DNA of 64,000 bases from the NCBI GenBank assembly GCA_021827865.1, contig JAKAUC010000013.1, positions 124,001 through 188,000 on the forward strand. Reading direction: 5' to 3'. A program made the translations under genes and the position numbers. The notes under the pieces were generated by a model. It saw only the letters and a list, made by a program, of their open reading frames with translations. It ran no database searches and had not been told where the DNA came from. Within the stretch, counting starts at the first letter, position 1. The number at the start of each line of letters is the position of its first letter. Below are positions 8,704 through 15,058 of this stretch, piece after piece. Source of the DNA: an archaeon (GTDB lineage Archaea > Thermoproteota > Nitrososphaeria > Nitrososphaerales > Gagatemarchaeaceae).

Positions 8704-8970
8704 TCAGAGCAGATTGACGACCTTCTCCTCCTCCATCAGACTGACAAGGTCTGGATATCCGACCACGCGCACCCCGGCGGGGACCCTGGCCTCGAGGCCT
8801 CTCCGGACCAGATCTTCCCTCAGGACGTACACCATCCCCTTGACCTCTCCTCCCAGGGCCGCATAGACCGCGTCCTGCAAGAGAAAGACCCGGGCCGTAG
8901 GATCCTGCGATGCGTAGAGTTTCGCCACTCCGACGGCAGGCTCGTCGACAAGGTACACGGTCACGCCCAT
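8704..8970 (-). CDS. DsrH/TusB-like sulfur relay protein
   Basis: 88 residues with the DsrH/TusB pattern: VTVYLVDEP at the N-terminus, VFLLQDAVYAAL in the middle and a C-terminal strand with LVSLMEEEKVVNLL. TusB/DsrH forms the third subunit of the heterohexameric sulfur carrier. It lies 9 bases from the downstream DsrF-like gene and 10 from the upstream DsrE-like gene, so the three are one operon. Confidence 0.65.
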   Translation of the reverse strand: MGVTVYLVDEPAVGVAKLYASQDPTARVFLLQDAVYAALGGEVKGMVYVLREDLVRRGLEARVPAGVRVVGYPDLVSLMEEEKVVNLL

Positions 8971-8980
8971 GGACCTCCGC

Positions 8981-9334
8981 TCATAGGGTCAGGACCCTGT
9001 CGCACTTCGCCACCATCTCCGAAACGAAGGCAGCCCCGGCCACCTTGACCCCCTTCAGGTAGCCGGCGCCCTCCTCCAGGCCCCTGTTGTTGGTACAGAC
9101 TTCGCAGGCGAAGACTTCCGCCCCCCGCTCAATCATTGAAGCAAAGCGGTCCTTGGGGAGTTCCTCCATTGCGGGGAATCGCTGGGCGGCCAGGGCGTTG
9201 TACACTCCATCCATGAAGAGGAAGAAGCTCACCTTGTCAGACCTGTCCAGGGCTCCCTCGGCTATGAGGCAAGCCGTCTCCCACCTCTGGGTCTGGTAGG
9301 GGGACCCAGTCAGGATGATGCCAAAGTAGGTCAA
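8981..9334 (-). CDS. DsrE/TusD-like sulfurtransferase subunit
   Basis: Begins LTYFGIILTGSPYQTQRWETA, the DsrE-family opening in which the first strand leads into the nucleotide-like loop. FLFMDGVYNAL follows, then FACEVCTNNRG, which places cysteines where TusD/DsrE carries the persulfide-accepting Cys. TTG 9334 is chosen over a longer frame to 9403 because the added residues are not family-like and because a CTTAAAC box sits about 34 bases upstream. Predicted role: passing sulfur from TusA toward cofactor sulfuration or another acceptor. Confidence 0.68.
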   Translation of the reverse strand: MTYFGIILTGSPYQTQRWETACLIAEGALDRSDKVSFFLFMDGVYNALAAQRFPAMEELPKDRFASMIERGAEVFACEVCTNNRGLEEGAGYLKGVKVAGAAFVSEMVAKCDRVLTL

Positions 9335-9363
9335 AGGCTGCGACCCTGCCCCAGGGGCAAAGT

Positions 9364-9372
9364 GTTTAAGCG
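9364..9372 (-). promoter_or_regulatory. TATA-like box of the DsrE-H-F operon
   Basis: The minus strand reads GCTTAAACA, about 33 bases before TTG 9334. It lacks the palindrome found at the cytochrome and hydroxylase promoters. Confidence 0.4.
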
Positions 9373-9543
9373 CTGCGGAGCGGTTTCCTCTCTGGCGGTC
9401 CACCTCGGGGGGCGGGTCCCAGAGTTTGCGCCTTTCGTGCCAGAGCCTTCGACCTAGGCCCAGTCAGGCCGGACGCGCATCGCAGCGGATAATAATCGGG
9501 GCGACGGCTGCGCGCCGAACCGGGAGGATTGGAGGAGCCACAG

Positions 9544-10071
9544 ATGGCGGAAGCGAAAGAAGGCTCAGAGAGCAGGTCAGTGCTGATCTTCGAGCACTTC
9601 AGGGATGGGATGAGGGCCGAGGACATCCTGATGGGATCAGGGTTCCACACGAGCTCCGGCTCCCCGCCGCCTCAGGTCAGGACGGGCTGCGACCTCGCCA
9701 TCTCAGTCCCCAGCGCCGACACGGCGGCAGCCGAGAAGGTGCTGAAGGAGCACGGCATATCAGTGATGGATGTGATCTTCAAGTTCGAAGGGGGTATGCG
9801 CGAGCTCCAGATCAGCAAGCTGGTGAAGACGGTGGACTACGGCGACTACGCCATGGTTAGGGTAGGCAACATGAAGCTCACCTTCAGGAAGTCGGACGGA
9901 GTCATCTCCAACGTCTCGGGGGGCGGATGCCCGGACATCCCGCTGCTGGCGGCCAAGCTGGTCGGGGCAAGGCTCGAGGACGCGACCCCCCCTGCCCAAG
10001 TGGGGTTCACACTCTGCGCCTACACCCTGCAGAAGGCCTACGAGATAGCGTTGAGACAGAGGAAGCGGTAA
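9544..10071 (+). CDS. DUF3343-like (putative Se/S carrier) protein with C-terminal extension
   Basis: Residues about 15-80 resemble DUF3343: SVLIFEHFRDGMRAEDILM, then RTGCDLAISV. This family is placed near selenium/sulfur handling genes and molybdenum hydroxylases. The C-terminal half (from about residue 85) is not recognised; it has GGGCPDIPLLA and LCAYTLQ, giving three cysteines in all. ATG 9544 has GGAGGAG a few bases upstream; a TTG at 9529 is the alternative. It starts a plus-strand operon with the NnrD-like gene, tusA, xdhC and the HTH-10 regulator. No selD is present, so sulfur is the more likely cargo. Confidence 0.55.
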   Translation: MAEAKEGSESRSVLIFEHFRDGMRAEDILMGSGFHTSSGSPPPQVRTGCDLAISVPSADTAAAEKVLKEHGISVMDVIFKFEGGMRELQISKLVKTVDYGDYAMVRVGNMKLTFRKSDGVISNVSGGGCPDIPLLAAKLVGARLEDATPPAQVGFTLCAYTLQKAYEIALRQRKR

Positions 10072-10075
10072 CCGT

Positions 10076-10945
10076 TTGCTCATGCTCTCGGGGACGCTCC
10101 CCACGGCGGACGGGGACATCATGGTCGGGCCCGTGAAGTACGGCCGCGGGTCCATGCACATCGGGGAGCGGAGCATCCCAGAGGAGGCGCTTTCCATCGG
10201 GGCTACGGCGATGATGGCTGCCGCCGCGGTGGTGGCCGAGGCCATCGGGGAAGAGCCGCCCATGGCAGTCGTGTCAGGGGACCTGGGGGACGGGGCGGGT
10301 TCGAGGAAGGTCTACCGGTTCCTGACCGAGGAAGCTGGGGGCATCGGGGCGTCGGTGGTGACCTTGCACTACGTCCTGCCCCTAAGGACCGAGTTCCTGG
10401 ATTTCGTCGAGATGGCCGACTATTGGGAGAAGAGGCCGTTCCTGATAGCGGACGCTGGCGCCCTGTTGATAGCCAAGGCCACCGGTCTCTGCACCAAGTT
10501 CGACCTCTTCACCCCAGACGCCGGCGAGATGGCATTCTTGGCCGACCCGGACGCAGGCCACCCGGCGTATGTGAAAGCCTCCCTCTTCGAGGTCGACACC
10601 ATGGAGGTGCCCCGGCTGATAGCGGAAGCCCACGCGGCGAACAACGCCCCCAGGTACCTTGCAGTGAAGGGGCCCGTCGACTACGTCGCGGAAGATGGCA
10701 GGGTGATTCACCGGATCTCGGAGCCTGACGTGCCCGTGCTGGAGGCCATAGGCGGGACCGGAGACACGGTGACCGGGGCGGTCTCGGCCCTGATCGCCGG
10801 TGGGATCAACCCAGTCAGGGCCAGCCTGGTGGCCCTGAAGGCGAACCGCGTCGCCGGCGAGCTCTGCCATCCCACGCCGGCCACCAGGGTCTTCGAAATC
10901 GTCGACCGCCTGGGGGCGGCGGTTGCCGACGGGCTGGACTCCTGA
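10076..10945 (+). CDS. Ribokinase-fold NnrD-like (ADP/ATP-dependent NAD(P)H-hydrate dehydratase-like) protein
   Basis: Shares the NnrD/YjeF C-terminal pattern: LIADAGALL, then FDLFTPDAGEM (compare DADAL and TPHPGE), then YLAVKGPVDYV and IGGTGDTVTGAVSALIAGG, with the catalytic GTGD. True NnrD repairs hydrated NAD(P)H, but the N-terminal 90 residues are atypical and no NnrE epimerase domain is attached. The gene sits 4 bases after the DUF3343-like gene inside a Mo-cofactor maturation operon, so a role in that pathway is possible. TTG 10076 or ATG 10082 may be the start. Confidence 0.6.
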   Translation: MLMLSGTLPTADGDIMVGPVKYGRGSMHIGERSIPEEALSIGATAMMAAAAVVAEAIGEEPPMAVVSGDLGDGAGSRKVYRFLTEEAGGIGASVVTLHYVLPLRTEFLDFVEMADYWEKRPFLIADAGALLIAKATGLCTKFDLFTPDAGEMAFLADPDAGHPAYVKASLFEVDTMEVPRLIAEAHAANNAPRYLAVKGPVDYVAEDGRVIHRISEPDVPVLEAIGGTGDTVTGAVSALIAGGINPVRASLVALKANRVAGELCHPTPATRVFEIVDRLGAAVADGLDS

Positions 10946-10991
10946 CCAGCGCGTCCCCTTTGGAGGCTAACCTGTTCGGGTCAGGACTCAA

Positions 10992-11342
10992 ATGGAGGCG
11001 AACGATCACCAGCGGCCAGTGACTCTAGGCAGCGGAGCCCCCATGGGCAGAACGGAGGAGGGGGCCTCCGTGGTCGACTGCAGGGGTCAGCTCTGCCCCA
11101 AGCCGATATTCATGACCAAGGGCGCGCTGGCCAAGGGGAGCATTGGGGACATGTTCGAGGTGATAGTGGACGATGACGGCTCGAAGCAGAACGTCCTGCG
11201 CTACTGCTGGAACCACGGACAGGAGGTGCCCCGGTCCTATGCCGCCGGTCGGGAGTTCCACATCTTTGTCAGGAAGTCACCCGAGAAAGCGAGCGAAAAG
11301 CCTCTCCCAGCCGTCGGCCCCTGCGGGACCAGGTGGGACTGA
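10992..11342 (+). CDS. tusA: TusA-family sulfur carrier protein
   Basis: The TusA signature is clear: VVDCRGQLCPKPIFMTKGAL, with the sulfur-carrying Cys in CPKP. The core is about 75 residues, and a C-terminal tail of some 25 residues follows. ATG 11043 (MGRTEEG) gives a more typical N-terminus than 10992 and may be the true start. TusA carries persulfide between cysteine desulfurases and acceptors; here the neighbours are a DsrE-type trio and XdhC, the protein that sulfurates the molybdenum cofactor. A TTCGGGT half-site lies upstream at 10976-10982 without a matching left arm. Confidence 0.85.
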   Translation: MEANDHQRPVTLGSGAPMGRTEEGASVVDCRGQLCPKPIFMTKGALAKGSIGDMFEVIVDDDGSKQNVLRYCWNHGQEVPRSYAAGREFHIFVRKSPEKASEKPLPAVGPCGTRWD

Positions 11343-11432
11343 TACGTGGAGGTTGACTGATAGACGCAGGACTTCTACAGCTTTGTCAGCGAAAAGACGG
11401 GCCGAGGGATCAGGGTCACGGTCGCTTCGGTC

Positions 11433-12239
11433 TTGGAAGCCGACGGGTCGGTCCCAAGAGGGCAGGGGACCAAGATGGCCATCCCCGAAGTGGGGCCCGT
11501 CTGGGGGACCGTCGGAGGTGGCTGCGTCGAGAAGTACATCATCAGAGAGGCGAGGTTTGTGTTCCAGGACGGACAGACCAGGGTCAAGGAGTTCGACCTT
11601 GGCGACGGCAGCTGGAGCGGCATCGGCATGTCCTGCGGCGGGAAGGTGAAGATGATGCTCGAGCTGGTCGAGCCCCCCGAGAGGCTGGTGGTCTTCGGCT
11701 CGGGAGGGATCTCTCAGGCCTGCGCCCAGATAGGCCACATGTTGGGATACAAGGTGCTGGTGATGGACCCCTTCGCCACCAAGGAGCTCTTCCCCGATGC
11801 GGAAGTGGTCACCCAGGGGGTCTTGCACAGGCTGAAGGAGATGGTCTTCACCCCCTATGACAACATCCTGATACTCACGGAGCACAGGTACGACATCGAA
11901 GCCCTTCAGGCGGTCCTGGGCTCCCAGGCGCGCTTCATAGGCATGATAGGCAGCAAGAACCGAGTGAACACGTCCTACAAGGAGCTGATCGAGGCCGGCG
12001 CGCCTCTGGAGAAGTTGCTGTCGGTCTACGCCCCGGTAGGCCTGGACATAGGCGCGGTCACGCAGCAGGAGATAGGATTGAGCATAATGGCCGAGGTGGT
12101 GCACGCGCGCAGGGGCGGGAGCCTGGGCCACCTGCGCCTGGTGAAGCTGCTGGAGAGGTCTGAGAAGACCCACGAGGCCAAGAAGGTCGACGGCGGAGAG
12201 CCAGGGGGGGCGGCGAGGGAACGGAGCATTGCCCGCTAG
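11433..12239 (+). CDS. xdhC: XdhC-family molybdenum cofactor sulfuration/insertion protein
   Basis: XdhC binds MPT/MCD, promotes its sulfuration and delivers it to hydroxylases. The sequence shows SVPRGQGTKM and GTVGGGCVE of the N-terminal domain, the cysteine of GMSCGGKV, a Rossmann domain from LVVFGSGGISQ, RFIGMIGSKNR, and APVGLDIGA near the C-terminus. The listed start is a TTG, but homology continues upstream in the same frame to about 11364 (DFYSFVSEKTGRGIRVTVAS) with no standard start codon. In-frame TGA and TAG lie at 11358-11363, so either initiation is unusual or one base is missing near 11369. Confidence 0.82.
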   Translation: MEADGSVPRGQGTKMAIPEVGPVWGTVGGGCVEKYIIREARFVFQDGQTRVKEFDLGDGSWSGIGMSCGGKVKMMLELVEPPERLVVFGSGGISQACAQIGHMLGYKVLVMDPFATKELFPDAEVVTQGVLHRLKEMVFTPYDNILILTEHRYDIEALQAVLGSQARFIGMIGSKNRVNTSYKELIEAGAPLEKLLSVYAPVGLDIGAVTQQEIGLSIMAEVVHARRGGSLGHLRLVKLLERSEKTHEAKKVDGGEPGGAARERSIAR

Positions 12240-12293
12240 CAGGCGCGGCTCGGCGCCGCTTCGTCCGGACGGCCGGGGGGAGGGCCGGAGGCC

Positions 12294-12929
12294 ATGATCA
12301 GGGAGGTGGCTCTTGAGGCGGACGACGCGCGGGAGTGGACGAGCGCCATCAGGGGGGCCCAGATCAACGTGAGGGTGGTGAGCTGCAGGCCCGATGGCCC
12401 CAGGGGGATGCTCCAGTTCATAGCGATAAGCAGCCGCGAGCCAGTGGCCAAGATGCTGAAGGCCATCTCGTCCCATCCCAACGTGAGGCTCACAGACCTG
12501 GTAAGGACCAACGACCACAGGGCGTCGGGGCTTGTCGTGACCAAGAACTCCCCATTCTGCAGGACCGTCGCCGAGATGAAAGGATTCTGCCTCGGCTGTT
12601 ACTACTCCGACGCCGTCAAGCTGAGGCACAGCCGGCGCGTGATCTTCGAGTCTGGGGTGTCGCTCAGCAAGGTGCTGCGCAGGCTCAAGGAGCGGGGCGT
12701 CGCCGGCGCCGTGAGGGGGGTGGAGAATCTCAAGGGGAACGACCTGCTGACCTTCAACCAGGAAGAGGCGCTGAAGCTGGCCGAAGCGATGGGCTACTTC
12801 TCCCTCCCCAGGAAGGTCAGCATAAGGCAGCTTGCGGCGATCCTTGGCATGGCGCCGTCGACCTTGGATGAGGTGTTGCGGCGGGCGGAAGGAAAGGTGG
12901 TCTCCCGCTACACGAGTGAACCGGGCTAA
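12294..12929 (+). CDS. HTH-10 (Bat-type) archaeal transcriptional regulator
   Basis: The C-terminal 50 residues are a helix-turn-helix of the bacterio-opsin-activator type: LTFNQEEALKLAEAMGYFSL, then RQLAAILGMAPSTLDEVLRRAE. The N-terminal domain carries a cysteine set (FCRTVAEMKGFCLGCYY, about residues 84-100) that could bind metal, sulfur or an iron-sulfur centre. It closes the maturation operon, 54 bases after xdhC, and is the only DNA-binding protein in the molybdenum hydroxylase region. It is therefore the best candidate for the palindrome at 7543 and 18142. Effector unknown. Confidence 0.78.
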   Translation: MIREVALEADDAREWTSAIRGAQINVRVVSCRPDGPRGMLQFIAISSREPVAKMLKAISSHPNVRLTDLVRTNDHRASGLVVTKNSPFCRTVAEMKGFCLGCYYSDAVKLRHSRRVIFESGVSLSKVLRRLKERGVAGAVRGVENLKGNDLLTFNQEEALKLAEAMGYFSLPRKVSIRQLAAILGMAPSTLDEVLRRAEGKVVSRYTSEPG

Positions 12930-13351
12930 GCGCTAGGCTTGTCGACGGTCAGGGTCCCCCTCTTGATGTCGAACTCGAACCTGAAGTGCTTCAGGAACGA
13001 CCTACCCAGGACCAGGTCAAAGGGAGCTGCCCTAGGCAAGTCCAGGTCGACCAGCACGGTCTCCACGTCCTCGGCGACCATCGTACCGAGCGAAACCTCG
13101 TTCAAGGTCAGCAGCACGCCTCTCTCGATGCCCCGGAAGTCCAGGACGTAGCGCGCCATCTCCGGATGCACCTTCTGCCACTGCTTGGAGCGGATGCCTG
13201 CCTCGTTGTACCCCAGGGCGAGGGCGTCCCTGGAGAGGATCATGCAGTACTCCGAGTTGAAGTCGAGTATCGAGGCCAGCTCCCTGACTACGCCGTTGCG
13301 GCCCTTGACCCGGCTGAAGAACGTCATGGAGTCCCTTAGCGTCAGCTTCAT
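12926..13351 (-). CDS. Retropepsin-like (clan AA) protein B
   Basis: 141 residues with the retropepsin-like half-fold: a beta-hairpin KGRNGVVRELASI, an LDFNSEY loop where active enzymes have D-T/S-G, and the C-terminal PFDLVLGRSFLKHF typical of clan AA proteases (compare D-x-LLG-x-x-FL). The loop keeps Asp but not the Gly, so activity is doubtful. It is a tandem paralogue of the next gene upstream, overlapping it by 4 bases, and the last gene of the exported hydroxylase operon. It meets the HTH-10 gene end-to-end with a 4-base overlap. Confidence 0.62.
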   Translation of the reverse strand: MKLTLRDSMTFFSRVKGRNGVVRELASILDFNSEYCMILSRDALALGYNEAGIRSKQWQKVHPEMARYVLDFRGIERGVLLTLNEVSLGTMVAEDVETVLVDLDLPRAAPFDLVLGRSFLKHFRFEFDIKRGTLTVDKPSA

Positions 13352-13770
13352 CGCATACCACCTGAGGCCTTCCGGAGGCTCAACCGGTGCGACCCGTAGT
13401 CTATCTCCAGCGTCAGGCCCTTGAGCAGGCTCCTGCCCAGCACCACGTCGAAGCCGGCCGCCTGCAGGACGTCGAAGGCGATGAAGTCGACGTCCTTGAA
13501 CGACGTGCCCCCGATCTCCACCTCGGCCATCTTGACCGGGAGGCCTCGGCCGTACCCGCTGTAGGTCGCGAAGTGGACGGGGTTGGGGCTCAGGGCCCTG
13601 GCGTCCGCGCCCGCAGCCTCGGGATAGCCCAGGGCGAAGGCGTCCACCATGGGGACGACGCAGTAATCCGTCGTGGGGACGATGACGGCCTTGTACTCGC
13701 GCGCTACGCCGTTGCGCCCCTTCAGGCGCGCGAAGACGGTGGGAAGCTCCTGGAAGCTCCGCTGGATCAC
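13348..13770 (-). CDS. Retropepsin-like (clan AA) protein A, catalytic loop degenerate
   Basis: 140 residues aligned throughout with protein B: LKGRNGVAREYKAVIV, then VPTTDYC in the active-site loop, then GFDVVLGRSLLKGL. Pro stands where protein B has Asp, so the catalytic residue appears lost unless the nearby Asp of TTDY acts. Its GTG start overlaps the stop of the DUF5678-like gene (GTGA), so translation is coupled. Possible roles are a structural or inhibitory partner of protein B, or a non-proteolytic binding fold. Confidence 0.6.
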   Translation of the reverse strand: MIQRSFQELPTVFARLKGRNGVAREYKAVIVPTTDYCVVPMVDAFALGYPEAAGADARALSPNPVHFATYSGYGRGLPVKMAEVEIGGTSFKDVDFIAFDVLQAAGFDVVLGRSLLKGLTLEIDYGSHRLSLRKASGGMR

Positions 13771-14006
13771 AACATCAGGTGGAAAGGAGAGTCACCAGCG
13801 AAGAAGATGCAGATGTCGGGGTAATTCGACAGCTTCCTTCTCAGCCTATAGCGGTCGACCTCGTCGGCCACGACTGTCCCTCTGGTGGGCTGGAGGCTTT
13901 CGTCGCGCTCGGTGACGGTCACGGCAACCCACCTGCCCGCGTACTTGGCCGCAATCTCCTCGAACGACAGGTCGGCGGGCTGCTCGGCGACGGTCGAAGG
14001 ACTCAC
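13767..14006 (-). CDS. DUF5678-like small protein
   Basis: 79 residues. The pattern FEEIAAKYAGRWVAV, a Val/Ala-rich strand and a C-terminal DICIFFAGDSP resembles DUF5678, a short domain that often accompanies prokaryotic retropepsin-like genes, as here. It starts at GTG 14006, 19 bases after the FAD-subunit gene, and ends inside the start of retropepsin-like A. Function unknown. Confidence 0.5.
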   Translation of the reverse strand: MSPSTVAEQPADLSFEEIAAKYAGRWVAVTVTERDESLQPTRGTVVADEVDRYRLRRKLSNYPDICIFFAGDSPFHLML

Positions 14007-14025
14007 GGAGGGCGCCCACCCGATC

Positions 14026-15045
14026 TCAGGAGGAGATGCCGCGGAGGGCGTACTTGACCGCGCCCTTGGCCAGGAGGACCCTGAATGAGTTGCCGGTCCC
14101 CTCGGTCAGGGGGGTCGCGCCTGAAAGGGCGTCGTCTGCCGCCTGCGATATGACGCTTTCCGACAGAGTCTTTCCGGTGAGATACCCCTCAGCCGACGTC
14201 GCACGGAGAGGTTTGTTCGCCACCGCCCCCAGCACGAGCCGGACCGACGAGAGGGCGCTCCCGCTGAACTCCGCGCTGACTGCGGCGCTGGCGAGGGCGA
14301 AGTCGAAGGCGCCGCGGTCCCTCACTTTGTAGAACGCGGACTTCGTCCCTGAGGCGGGAGCCGGTATGTGGAACTCCGTCAGTACGTCGTTGTATGCCAG
14401 GCTGTTCTCTTTGACGCGCCCGTCCACGATGCTGACGCCTGGCAACAGCTGATCCATGGTCACGGTCCTCTGCCCCATGGGGCCGGAGACAGTCGCCTCT
14501 GCGCCCAGCGCGAAGAGGGCCGGCGCCACGTCCCCGGAATGGACCGCGTAGCAGAGGTTCCCGCCGAAGATGCTGTGGTAGTAGCGGTTGTCCCCGCCCA
14601 GGGCCGCGTAGCAGAGGTTCCCGCCGTTGCGCCAGCACCCCGGGTAGCTGTTCCGCAGGTACCAGCACCATGTCTCCTGCAGGACGTCGCCGGCGATGGT
14701 CGCCTGGTTCCTGATCTGGGGGCTCCCCACAAGGCCGGCCGCCTGGGCCAGCGCGGCGAACACCGAGGTCACGTTCGGGTCCGCGGACACGGTGGTCAAG
14801 GACGTGGTGGCGCCTATCCTCAGCCCGTCGCTGTCGGAGTAGCGGACGTAGTCCAGCCCGAGGCTGGATATGTCGACGACGTACTGCGGGGTGAGCGCCG
14901 TTATCCCGTTCTTCATCTGGGTCAACACGTCCGTGGCGCCGCCGATCACCTTCGCCTGGTCGCCGTACTTGGTCAGCAGGGAGACCGCGTCGCCGACGGA
15001 GCTCGCCTGCAGGTACCCGAACTTCGGAACTTCGGATGTGCTCAT
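14026..15045 (-). CDS. Mo hydroxylase FAD-binding subunit with [4Fe-4S] insertion
   Basis: Medium subunit of a xanthine oxidase-family hydroxylase. The FAD-binding PCMH domain begins FGYLQASSVGDAVSLL with the KVIGGATDVL loop, and PQIRNQATIAGDVLQ contacts FAD. A cysteine-rich stretch follows (about residues 130-170: ETWCWYL, YPGCWRN, GGNLCYAAL, GGNLCYAVH). This matches the extra [4Fe-4S] cluster segment known in PaoB/YagS-type subunits and 4-hydroxybenzoyl-CoA reductase. It passes electrons between the [2Fe-2S] subunit and FAD. The gene sits 13 bases after the large subunit. Confidence 0.85.
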   Translation of the reverse strand: MSTSEVPKFGYLQASSVGDAVSLLTKYGDQAKVIGGATDVLTQMKNGITALTPQYVVDISSLGLDYVRYSDSDGLRIGATTSLTTVSADPNVTSVFAALAQAAGLVGSPQIRNQATIAGDVLQETWCWYLRNSYPGCWRNGGNLCYAALGGDNRYYHSIFGGNLCYAVHSGDVAPALFALGAEATVSGPMGQRTVTMDQLLPGVSIVDGRVKENSLAYNDVLTEFHIPAPASGTKSAFYKVRDRGAFDFALASAAVSAEFSGSALSSVRLVLGAVANKPLRATSAEGYLTGKTLSESVISQAADDALSGATPLTEGTGNSFRVLLAKGAVKYALRGISS

Positions 15046-15058
15046 CTCAATCCACCCC

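Noticed and set aside
10976-10982. Third copy of the palindrome upstream of tusA
   Set aside because: Only the right half-site TTCGGGT is present; the left arm reads GGCTAA.
8341-12239. Selenium-dependent Mo hydroxylase system
   Set aside because: DUF3343-like and TusA proteins point that way, but no selD, yqeB or yqeC is seen; a sulfur version is the simpler reading.
11277-12629. Long minus-strand open frame (about 450 codons)
   Set aside because: It is antisense to xdhC and the HTH-10 gene, His/Leu/Gly-rich and without family motifs; it arises from GC-rich codon use on the other strand.
15010-15035. CCCGAA/TTCGG sequence near the start of the FAD subunit gene
   Set aside because: The arms are one base apart, not four, and the sequence is coding.
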